A stretch of DNA of 64,000 bases. It comes from Diphasiastrum complanatum (Eukaryota > Streptophyta > Lycopodiopsida > Lycopodiales > Lycopodiaceae). Every line of letters begins with the position of its first letter. The stretch's first letter is position 1. This document shows, in pieces, positions 24,301 to 36,300 of this stretch. The stretch is from contig CM055102.1 of assembly GCA_029204225.1 (NCBI GenBank), positions 38,624,121 to 38,688,120 on the forward strand, given 5' to 3'. The position numbers and the translations under genes are program-made. The notes under the pieces were generated by a model, which had not been told where the DNA came from, did no database searches, and saw only the letters and a program-made list of their open reading frames with translations.

Positions 24301-27300
24301 CATGAATAACATCTTTCGTCCTCTGCTTGGAAAGTGTGTCATTGTTTATTTTGACGATATCCTCATTTATAGCACCACTCTCTCTCTTCATGTTCAGCAC
24401 GTTCGTTCTGTTTTTGTTTTGTTAGTTACTCATCATCTGTATGCTAAATGTTTTAAATGTTCTTTTGCTGTTGTACAAATCGAGTTTTTGGGCTTCTTTG
24501 TTACTAATGGTACTGTTCGTCTCGACCCTCGTAAGGTCCGTTCTATTCTTTCATGGCCTGTGCCTGCTGATGTTCATGATGTTCGTATGTTTCTTGGTCT
24601 TGCTATCCATCTTCGTAAACCAGTTGCTCATTTTGCCACTCTTACATCTCCTTTGCATGCTCTGTTGAAAAAGGAAACTTCGTTTGCTTGGACTCCCGCA
24701 TGTTAGTCAGCTTTTGATACTTCGAAGGTTAAGCTTACCGCTGCCCCTGTTTTAATTCTTCCAAATTTTTCCCAGCGTTTTGCTGTTGAGACTGATGTTA
24801 GTTCCACAGGATTAGGTGCTTTGTTACGTCAACGTCAGTGTGTTATTGCATATGAATCCCGTCGTCTTCGTTCGTATGACCAGCGCTATTCCACTCATGG
24901 AAAAGAGTTGCTTGCTATCATTTTTGCTTTAAAGAAGTGGCGTCATTATCTGTATCGTGTTCCATTTGATGTTTTTACTGATCACCAATCACTTTGTTAT
25001 TTGTATACACTATAGGATCTTAGTGATCGTCAGTACCTTTGGCTTCAGTTTTTACAGTCCTTTCATTTTGATATTCATTATAAGCCTGGTAAAAGTAACG
25101 CTGCTGCTGATGCTTTGTTGTTAGGATACTTATGGGCACTGCTTATCATTCTTCTGCGGATGGTCAGTCTGAGGTTATTAACCGGGTATTGGAGGATTAT
25201 TTACGACATTATGTTTCTCCTTCTGGTCGTGATTGGGATCAACATTTATGTTTGGCTGAGTATAGTTATATCAGTTCTGTTAGTTCCAGCACAGGTGTTT
25301 CTCCTTTCCTGCTTGCTCATGGATACTCACCAGTTTTACCCGGTATGCTCCTCCAGATGATGCACCTGTTACTATTTCATCTTATCTTTCGAGTGCTCGG
25401 GAGATTATTACTAGAGCTGCTACTCATTTACAACATATTCAGCAGCGGTATAGGACCATTGTTGATCATCATCGGCACCATGTTGAGTTTGCAGAGGGAG
25501 ATACTGTTTTTCTCCGGTTACGCTTTGCTCGCCATCGTTTTGTACAGGGTCTTGCTTCTACTGAGAAGCTTGCGCCGCGCTATTATGGGCCTTTTCAGAT
25601 TCTTGAGCGCCTCAGTCCAGTTACATATCGTCTCGAGTTACTTGCTGCTACTCGGGCTTGTGATATCTTTCATGTCAGTTTATTATGTGCTGCTATTGAG
25701 GATGATGCTCCTCGAGATTCCTCATTTCCTACAGATCCAGAGCATTTTCCATTCATGCCAGCTGCTATTTTACAGGTGCGCTTATTGCATAGTCGTCGCC
25801 ATCGGCAGGTTCAATTTTTGGTCCAGTGGGATGGTCGTCCTATTGAGGAGGCTACTTGGGAGCCCATTGATGTTTTTTTATCATACCCCTATCCTGGATG
25901 ATCAGGCTCGATCACTTGCAGCTACCATTGCTTCTCGGGATGCTCCGGCTTCTCTTGATGTTCCTTTCTCAGATGGGATATCTTGATGCAATATTTTTCT
26001 CTGGCACTGGTTCTTATCTTATTTTGCCTACATTGGGGGCAATGTTCTTTATAGCCAGGGAGAGTTACGGACTACAGAATACAGGCCTACTGGGCTACTC
26101 TGCATATATTCCGCAGGCCTCTTTACATTTACTGTTGGTTATGTATATTTCTAGTTACGCATTTTATATTAGTCATGTACAGGCCCCAGAGCCTTTTTAT
26201 ATGCTTATGACCCGCACTGGGTCCTTTTTTATGACATGGACTGGCCTTGGGCCCTTATTATATGGTTATATGTGGAGTGGGGGCCCGTAGGAGGGCGCAC
26301 TATTTTCCTCCACATTTTGCCTCCCTTTTATTTTTGAATTCCTATTTTAGGGTTCATTGGTACGGTATTTATAGGGGCATTTGTACACTCATTTTTCAGA
26401 TTATTGATTGGTATTGCTTGGGCTCTTCGTGGGAGAACCTATTGTCTTGTCTATTGCTTGTAGGGCTTTAGTCTATTGCTGTCTTTTATGCTTCATTGAT
26501 TCAACACCTGAGATTTTGATCATAACTTATATATATATATAATGGCTGTTTTTATGCAATTTTTTTTAAGTTTTAAAAGAATTTGCAACACATTCTAGTG
26601 CCATTCGAAAACCAGAAAACCAAAAAAAATTCAGCACATGCCGGTGCCATTCCTAGAGCCTCTTTACATGTTGCCATACCTGGCCCAATATTGACGTCAA
26701 TAACAGGTTCCAGGTGACTATACTGCCTTTAGTTGTGCTTCTACTCCACCCGTCCCCTATCCTCCTATCAGCGGGGTTGGCCTGCTTTGTAAGAAGTAGT
26801 TGGGCTCCCTGGGACCCGCCTTGAATGCCTTTCTGGCATCTTTCCATCAACCTGACTGCAGATCACACGGCTCCAACAGAATCTCAAAAGGCAGAATTAA
26901 TTAATTAAATGCTATGGTGGGGAAGAGACTCCCCTCAAAAGAAAGAATTAAATTCCCTAAACAATTCTGGGTTCTTTTGGCTTTTTTTGGCTTTTTTATG
27001 GGCTGTTTTCGACCTACTACTAGCCCCAAAATATTTTTGTGAACTTAGGACCTTGACACATGGTGTTTAAAAAATATTGGTACCCCAAAGTAACTTAGAC
27101 AACTTAAAACCAATTTCCTTGGGACATACTCCCATAGAAAATTCCAAGCAAAATTCTAAGTTAAAATTTTCCTATTGTGAAGATTTAGAGGTCAACAAGA
27201 ACCAAAGTTTCAATGGTCGTTTTGGAACACATTTCAAGATTTTGACCCGAAACCGTAGTATTGGTGAACCTTTAACAGTTCACCAACGGTTCATGAACCG

Positions 27301-30300
27301 TATAGTTCACAAAGTTTGGGACCATCAACCGTGGTGAGCCGTTAAATAATTAATAAATTAAATTTTTTTTTTTACTTCCCACCCATAGAGATGGAGTCTA
27401 ACTACACTTGCTATTTTGAGAGTTGGGTCTATGGACACTTGTCATAGGCCATAGACCCCCATGCATTTAGTATGGGGAAAAATAATTAAATCAATTCATT
27501 AGAAGAGGTGAGTCACCACGCCTATCTCTTGCATGCAATCATATTGAGGTGTCAACACACCACAACACTTGTCATTTTGATTCCTACCTATATAATAGAA
27601 ATCCACGAGCTACAATGGGGCTCTTTACTCTCATTTGATTTCTTGTTCATCAGCCATCTTCTTGAGCCTGTTTTCTTTGAAATTCCAGCAAAGTGCAAAT
27701 CTGATCCAGCATTCATTTCTCTCTCCATACTTCATCTTTTTTAGTGCTAGCTATTGGAGCCTTCTCCTATGGTGTTTAGGCATTGATTCCATTCAATTGT
27801 GGTAGCCAACAGTCATTTTTTGCGTGTCTCAACTTTCTGCTTGCAGGTTTTGCGCCCAAGTTCAAGGAGGAAGTGTGGGTTAAATCACAGAATTCATTGC
27901 AAACACTGTGTGCTAACCTGCTGGTATTTTCTGTGACAGCATCTCTTCCAATCTGAAAATTAGTTGCATGTCATATTGCATGTTGATGCATGTTCATTTC
28001 TAGACTTGTATCTAGTGAGTAGGCCTCATTAGCACATTTCTAGGATCTTGGGAGGAACTAAGTATTGTTTGTTCTTTGTTTATTGCATCATTTACTTTTC
28101 CTCAGTGGTATCAGAGCATAGGCAATTGGCATCAATCATGGCTAATGATCAGATGAATACAATATGACATTACTCAGGCCTGTGGAAATCATGCAATGGA
28201 AAGTGGTAGAAATCATACCATTTGGAAGCTGAAGATGAAAAACACCCTCAAAAGATATCAAGTTTGGAGCTTTGTGGATGGGAGCCAGCCACAACCTGGA
28301 GGAGGAGCACCGATTGCACAGAAGGATAAATGGACTGATATAAATGATCAAGCCCTAGGCCTAATAAGCTTATCTATCTGTGATGACCTCTTGCAGGAAA
28401 CCTCGAAGTTTTCGAAAGCTAAAGAGTGCCCTGTGGTACTGCTGTTATGGTACCGCCGGTACGATAATAGTGGTACCGCCAGTACGGTACCGCCCTGGGA
28501 TCCGCGGTACTAGGGTGGTACCGATTTTTAATATTTTTAATATTTAATTATTGCCTTTTACATACCAAAATAGGTAAAAAAATGGGAAAAAAAAGGGTTC
28601 TGGGTGTAAAAAAAGAGGGTATAGTACATGGTGCAGGGGACAGGTGCAACAACACATGGGCAATGTGGGTGAGCAGACCATGGGGCCAATGGGAGAGCAA
28701 CACAGGGGGGGAGCAACACATGGGGGCAGGTACAGAGGCACATGGAGGGATGATGGGGATCCACATGGCCGATCAGGCTGTGGGGATAAATAAGCACTCA
28801 CAATGCCATTGTGAGAGGCATTTTCAGAGGCTGTGAGAGAGCCAGTGATAGCCAGTGAGAGAGCCAGCGAGAGCCAATGACAGGTTGTGAGAGGCTGTTT
28901 GAGAGCCAGGGTGTTGTGAGAGGCTGTTCGAGGACTAGAGTGCTGTGAGGAGAAAGTCGATCAAGATGGCAGAGCGCATACCACCGAAGCCCGAGGGCGA
29001 AGCCAAGAGGAAGCTCGAGGAAGATATCCGAAGGCACAACGAAAGACATCGGAAGCAAGAGACAGACATTGCAGAGATGCTGCGACAGACTCGGCAGAGA
29101 CACCCAGAGTTGCAGAAGCTGGATTTGGATGAGCAGATTGGAATGGACTTCGCACGACGGCAGCTCATCAAAGGGCGGCCGGATGTTGGGCTAACTAGGA
29201 GGCAGAGCGAGAGCGACAGAACAATGCACCTGACGAGGGTGAGGAGTCGGTGGAGGATCTGTAGGCATGTTCAGAATAGATAAGGTCCAGCCGTATGTGG
29301 CGGACTGTTGCTATGTAATTTTCGGCAGTTTAGGGTGCGGCAAATAACTAGATAGTTGCTTAAAAAAAAGACGGGATATGTAAGGTTATCTTGATACAAC
29401 GGCTGAATCAATATATAGTTGTTTTTGTGCAACGTGAGCCTGGTCATGTGAAATACAATCTCTGTATTGTTTTAAATGCAATGTAATACATGTGTTTATG
29501 AAATGCCGTCACGGGTTTGGGGTGTAGGGGTAATTGCTATGCTCATGATTGTTTGGAGTGCATGTGCTATCAGTTTGATGTGGCATCAATGATCAGTTTC
29601 TAGGTGCATTTCTGTGAAGCTATCATTCTCTTCAATCGAAATTAGTTGAAAATACGATTCACACGCACATAGAATTTGACATAAAACTGGAAATACAGCA
29701 TCACATGTACAGAGCGACATTCGCACAATGTGCAGCAAATAAAGTACGCCAAACACTGAATATAATGTGAAAAATGGTCTGAGTACAATGATCAACCGTC
29801 TGCTAGAAACAAACTACTGAAACTAAAATAACAGAGCCACAATCAGTGCTCTGGCTCTGACTCAGACGAATGCTCCGGAGACAACTCAGGGCCCCGAACT
29901 GACTCTCGCAGCCGATATCTGTGCCTGTCTGGAACTGGCATGGGCTGTGTATCCGAGGAGGAGGTCTCGTCACTAGCATCATCCCAATCTGCCTCCGCAT
30001 CAACCCCCAAGCAAGCCAAACCAATAACACCTGCTCCAACTGGCTATGACCCTGCACCTCTAGCTGTACCTGGAGCCCTGCGTGGTCGTCCTCTCTTCCC
30101 TGGCAGTTTCTGTGCCTTGCCTTTCTTGTTCGGTGCACCCTTGGGCTTTCCTGGTCTCTTGCGGACAAGAGGAGCTGCCAATGCCTCATCACCCCCATGC
30201 AAATCACCTGGCTGGCTAGGCTGGGTCCAAGCTGAGGCCGACTGGGATAGGGAAGCAAAAGAGGGAACTCCCTGTGCACCTGAGCAAGGAGGATGAGCTC

Positions 30301-33300
30301 GTGGAGTGTGTGCCCGTGGGGCTGCTGCAGGTGGAGGAACTGGTTGTGCAGGTTGCAACTACAGCGACGATATGTACTGAAAGGGGCGCTGCGGTGGCCG
30401 GTACTGGTACATCCTGGGTGCTGCCAAAGGGGGAGCCAGTGGAGTGGGGAGGAGGATGTGAAGTGGGTGCTGCCACTGGAGGAGCCAGTGGGCGCTGCAA
30501 TAGAAAACCTGGGCACAGATGGTGGCCTGCCATGGAGACCTGGTGCTGCAGAAGTGGACGGCGATGGAGGGGCTGTAGGCCTCAATGGCATCGGTGGGAC
30601 TGGAGGTGCTGTGCGGCGCACATATACCCTCTGAGGAACTGGAGGAACTGGAGGCACCTCATGTGGCTGCTCTGGCTGGGACTCTGTGTATGGCATGCTG
30701 GCAAGAGATGATGGGGGTGCCCTGACACTCGACATCTGTTGGGCCTCTGAATCCAATGTGGCAATCAAGTCATCTAGCTGGGCATCTGAATACAAATGCT
30801 CTGGGCTCTGGGCCTCATCCTGTGCACCATCCCCTGAATCAACCCGTGCCTCATCCCGTGCCTCATCATGTGCACCCTCCTGTAGACCCTGCATGGCCTC
30901 CCAATCGGTGCAATCAAAGTCATTTGGTGCCTCCTCTGGTGTGTTGTCGTAGTAACAACCATGACTCTATACTGCACGCATCCAGGCAGCTGCGGGACCG
31001 GCATCCAAATCACTCTGCCCTCTATCAAGAGCCTCCTCCATCATATCGACATAGGTAGCCTGTCTCCCAGTATAACCTGGGCCATGTGCCCCACCTTTGC
31101 CACGTGATGCACCTATAACCCCTACCAGTGGCGTTTGCTCTGCACCTGTATCAACTGCCTCATCCCACTCTGATCTGGCAAACACAACCCGAATGGGCTC
31201 ATCCTCATCATGCTCACCCTCTGACACTAGCTCATTTGCCTCATACAATGGAGGCGCTCTGTGCTCAAGCCCAAGCTCTCTCTCTCTCTCTCATCTCAGC
31301 AAGCTCCCTCCCTCTCTCTCTCTGAAACATCAACTGTGTGCCCAAGTCATTTGCAGGCATGGGATGGATGCTGTCCGTAGGCAAGTCAACCTGGCGCTCC
31401 AAATCAGATATCTTCGTCTGCAAGGTCAAAATTGAGCATGTCAGGAGAAAAACTTGATCAGAAATTGAAACCTACATTTTAGTAAGATGTCAACCAACAT
31501 GCTATGGGAGAATAGCCCATCACCTGCAATGCGCTCGTAATGGTCGGCAGTCTCCTAGCGAGACATGTGTTGGTGCTGCAGAACACCAACCGCTCTAGTT
31601 GACTCACTGACAGCCTGTTTCTTCTCCTCGTGTGAACGAGGGCCCATGTGCTCCAATTACGCTCACACATGAAGGCAGCGCAATTTTGTGGTATGTGCAA
31701 TGAAATGGTTCAGCACATGTGCATGGGTGGAATGTCAACGAAACACAGCAAGAGAGGATGAGATGAGATGCATACCTGTGAAAGGACCCGCAGTGCAAGA
31801 CGTTGTATGGAGGGATAGGTGCTACCGAACATGGTCCACCAGGTAATGGGGAGCTGCCTCCTCTCGGGATCCTGAGCAGCCGGGTGACCGAACGTGCCCA
31901 TGCCGAAACGAAATGCAGCTAGCTCCTCCATGAGTCTGATAGGATCCAAGCCAATGTGTGGACCCACCTTGTAGATGTACTCAAGCCAATTCGACTCGAG
32001 TTCCCTATCTGATATCTGTGTCGGAGAGAGGAAGAGGGGATGCAAAATGTGTGCAACGCTGTGGATACTCCTGTGAAAGTAGTTCCACCGCGTCTCCCAG
32101 ATGAACTTCAACTCCGTCATCCTGCACGAAGTCAAAGCAAGTTTTGAAAAAAATGTAATATCGACAGAAAAACAAACTAGCAACCACTGAAAAGATAAAG
32201 ACCAATTACATTGCTATACCGCTTATCTCTCTGGTTGCAAGATGGGCAGCTGCAGGAACTGTCCGATCCGGTCCATGAGCTCATACACCAGTCCAAGTGT
32301 GGACCCCTCGCTGTCAGCCATGCGGAGCACAATGTAGAGTGGTCGAAGGAGTCCTGACAATGTCTGCGAATCCCATCAGAACTGGTCTCCCCTCACCGTG
32401 GAAGAAAAGTGCTCCCCATCCTCAGTGTGCTGAAACGTACTGGCATGCCAAAGATCACTGGCAACCATCTGTAGAAGCTATGCCCTGCACCTGATTTGAC
32501 GGTTGATCACCACCAGGTCGAAAGCAAAGCGTGTGGGCGCTGGCTTCCGGAGGTCCAAATGGCTGAACACTCGGAACATGGCAAGAACACACCTCTTCCT
32601 GGTGACTTTTAAGTCACCAAGAAGAAGGCCTCGCGGACGATGGCTCTAACCCAGGGAAGTGCACCTATGTTCCCCATGAGAAGGTCTATGCCGTGAGCAG
32701 GACACCCATCTGAACGCAGTTGGTGGCATTGCCCGTCACCACCGTAACGACATGCTGGGGGCCCATGGACAGGATGGAAGACCTAATGACGTCGTACGTG
32801 AACTCTGCAGATATGACTCTCCCCCCTCTACTGCAATCCACGACTCTCAAAAACTGTGTACCCATGCAGCTGGAGACCAAGATGTTGAGGATCGGCCTCC
32901 TCCTGACATCAGTCCAGCCATCGGACATGATGTTGCATCCATATGTGGCCCAGTGGCGGCGTAGAGGCTCCATCTCTCTAGACAAGGACTCGACCCTATC
33001 TCTCGGACAACCTCTGAACTAGGGACTCTCCAGCTAGGGCTGACAGACTGTGCAAGGCGGAATGCCCTTCTGAAGGGCTCAGAATCGGTGATGGCAAAAG
33101 GTAGGTTTAGCTCGTAAATCAAACTGGCCACGGCCTGTGTGGCCTCTCTGTCCATGTGCGGCTGATGCGCGCCGCGAATGGTCTGCTGCACAAGGGCTCT
33201 ACCTGGTGGGCGACGGGTGGTGGACCTCCAAGCATGGTGCACCAACCGTGACGGGAATGGATGATGACGCGATAGGCTGGGCACTAGTGGATGCATCAGT

Positions 33301-36300
33301 GTACTAAAACAACAATGCTCGCACACAGAATTACTAGCAAAGGAAAGATCTACACTAGATATGCTAGAGTTATTTGGCGACTTAAAAGATGCCCCTTTAG
33401 CTTTCCGTTTCTTTGGACATTCCTTCGCGACATGACCTAGTTCCATGCAGTTGAAGCATAGTTTGTCGCTTCTGGCTTTCATAAAGGTTTCCTGGTCCAA
33501 GGTAGATCTTTTCTTCGACTTACCTGAACCTGAAGACCCATCCTTTGCCTTATCTTTCGATTTCTTTGGAAAGAAAGGCTTCTTACCCTTTATGTTGGGC
33601 AAGACACCAGTCTCAGGCTTAGACATCATACGATTATCATCGTAGATTCTGGCGAAGTGAACAACATCCTCAAGGGTAAGAGGCTGGTTCCTCTTGACCT
33701 CTAGTCTGTTGGCAACCCAAGTATAAAATGCAACTTTACTAGCAAAGGATCTATTCTAGTTGCAAAACGAGAATAGACTTCTTGAAACTCTTGTAAATAC
33801 TGATCCAGGGGGCCGGTTCCCCATATGGATCATTGCATACTGACGGTAAAAATCATCAAGAATGGGAAGGAAGGTTGCCTTGAAGGCCTTACAAAAATCC
33901 TCCCAATTCTTAGGAGCTTCAGGCTTACCCCTAATATCTTGCCACCAGGTAAATGCTTTACCTCGCAAGTACATGACGGCGAGATTGATCTTGTTATCCT
34001 CGGATGAATCGTGCATGGAAAAGTGCGAATTCCATCGATCCAGCCATTGCAAGACCGCATCCGGGGTTCTATCCTTCTTTTCCCCAGCAAAAACTTCAGG
34101 AGTAAACAAGGGTTGGTGCACCAAATGCCTTAGCTGCGCCAATTCCTTTAGTTCCTGCTGATCCTGACTGTGTTTAGATTGCATATCAACAATCTGTTGT
34201 TGTAGATTGTTAATTGCAAGTAACAAGGCATTAGGATCTAAGGTAGAGGTAGATGCAGTAACCTCCTTAGCAAGGGACATAGGCTGTGTGGTAGGATTAG
34301 GATTTGTCTTTCAAGAGGAAGAGAGGTGAATTAAGAAAGAGATGATTGAAGAAGATCAAAAGTAACTCAAGAAAGGTAGATACAAGACTACTCTTGCTGT
34401 CTCTTTACAAACCAAATGGTATTGTCCATGGCTGCCAAGAGGAATAAGAGAGAGCAAGAAGAAGGATGCACCACCACCTCCACCTCTTCTTCCCAGAAAG
34501 ACTCATGCATAGGAGAGGTATGCCTCCCTCTCCATGCTATCCTACTGCATGCCAAGTGCAGTAGCTCGCTGGCCACCCACCAGAATTCTGGCCAGTAGGC
34601 AGCCAGTCCCCCCTGCACTCTCATCGCTGGTTTTTCCCCTCTCGTCACAGCGAGCAGACCCCTTCTAGGCCGTCGCTGCCTGACAACGACACTAGAGGAC
34701 AAAAAAATCAACTTTTAAAAAATGCGATGGGGTCTATGGAACACTTGTCCAACCCCCTGATTCTGAGCGGAAATAGATTTTGCTGCTTGCTACCACCTTT
34801 CCGATCCTGGAAAGTGACACGTGGCAGCCTGCTGAGGCCCTTAACTGTTTTTTTTTTAACTTTAGTACTTCAAAATTTGTAAAAAACAGCAGAAGGAAAA
34901 CCCTGAAAAATGCATAAAAAATGCATTTCAAGCCCATTTTGAAATCCGTCAAAAGCATCGTAAGTCACAAGAAAACTACTACGGATCCACGCACCTGCTT
35001 TCAGCATGCAGTGGCTCTGATACCATATGTTACAATCCCTACTTATTGCAAACCTCCAGGTGCCGGTTAACCACAAGAGACCGAACGATTCACGTTCCAC
35101 CCCGCTGTAGGACCTAATTCGGGTCCACCCTCCGTGCCCTGGCCTGTGACCGTATCAAGCTGGATCGGACTTCCATCCTAGACGGCGTCCCATACCACCG
35201 CCTAGGCTCTCAGCCATCTCCTGCCCCAAGCTAGCATACATCTTGGCCGTGCACACGCTCTCCATCCACCTCCTCTCCATCCACCTCCAAGGAGAGAGAC
35301 TCCAAGCCATGTGCACACCTAGATCATGACACGTGGCAACCATGCAGGTTCACGAGTCACCGGTCAAGTCCACAGGCCCAGTCATCGTCCAGTCTCAAGT
35401 TTGGGTGGTTATTACGTATAGCTTGGTTTTCATTTGGACCTATTGATTGGTGCTCTGGTTTTTTCATATTACTGATCACCTATGGTGCGGATATCTCTAT
35501 GATTATGCATGTGGCTCTCTATCAGTTCCTTGGATTGTTGCTCATTGTCAGGCTTGGCATATCTTGATGGCTTGGGTTATTGCCTCCGTTCCAGCTACTG
35601 TTTGTCCGGGTGATCTTTAGGTTCCCAGTCATTTTGGGTTGCTCCATATCGCTTGACCTCCAATGCTGTGTTGCCACCTTGTTCTGGTGTTCCGAGACCA
35701 TCAGAGTACCTTAGGAGAGTTCCTTCTCCTCTCTTGGATAGTTTTTGGGGATGTTCCCTCCATATACTTCAGTGTTGCTCATATGTGCTTCGATACTCAT
35801 TCCCAGCTACACGTGGATATTGCTTCGATGCTTGTTACTGATGCCGAGGATCCCGTTCCTCGTTCTAGTGCATTTCTTCCTATGATGGATTGGTATGTCC
35901 ATAGGAGGTCTTTTTGGATGAGTATTTCGGCTACAGTTTTTCAGTTGGGGCCTCTACTATTTCTAGATTTGTTACTACTGTTTTCATGCATCATGGCTTT
36001 TCAAATGATGCATTGATTCTTGGACCTTCTGGAGCTTTTGGCATGCTGGTGCACATTTCTCCATTCTAGCTATCCTTTGTCAGGATGATCTCTTTATGCT
36101 CCATGTTTCCTAGCATATCGCTTGCTTTTCCATGCTATTACAGCGTGCCTGTCATCCTGCTTATGTTCCTACTCCTTGGTGCTGGTCTTCCGATGCTGCT
36201 ATCTTTTCTTGGGGCACCTATATCACTGAGTTTGCACATATGGTTGATGATGGGGCTATTTGCGATGAGTGTCCATCTCTTTTCCAGCTTCCTTATTGGC

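Larger units (their letters stand above)
20885..26527 (+). mobile_element. Gypsy element 2, chromovirus with both LTRs
   Basis: The 5' LTR (about 20,885-21,366) and 3' LTR (26,043-26,527) flank gag, protease, RT, RNase H, a remnant integrase and a chromodomain. The primer site TGGTATCAGAGC at 21,367-21,378 follows the 5' LTR; the tract TTGGGGGCAA precedes the 3' LTR. No target-site duplication could be confirmed because both outer edges are diverged or AT-rich. It sits inside intron 1 of the zinc-finger gene. Confidence 0.85.
28426..33300 (-). mobile_element. hAT copy 2, transposase on the minus strand
   Basis: The left end is GTGCCCTGTGGTACTGCTG with about eight GGTAC motifs within 110 bases, matching the hAT copy at 18,095. 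The body contains a small + strand ORF (28,966-29,283) and, on the minus strand, a long decayed transposase. The right end is replaced by gypsy gag at about 33,300, so the 5' part (BED finger) and right terminus of this copy are not present here. G+C content is well above that of flanking DNA. Confidence 0.75.

Noticed and set aside
25115-25986. 284-codon Leu-rich ORF over the gypsy 2 3' coding end
   Set aside because: Only its first 70 residues are integrase; the rest is out of frame, with the true frame shown by the chromodomain.
28544-28801. Three overlapping minus-strand ORFs rich in Cys, Pro and Leu, suggesting a secreted peptide
   Set aside because: Low-complexity complement of G-rich repeats at the hAT end; no signal or family pattern.
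29940-30711. + strand ORFs of 113-145 codons over the hAT transposase tail
   Set aside because: Opposite-strand shadows of a G+C-rich Pro/acidic-coding region.
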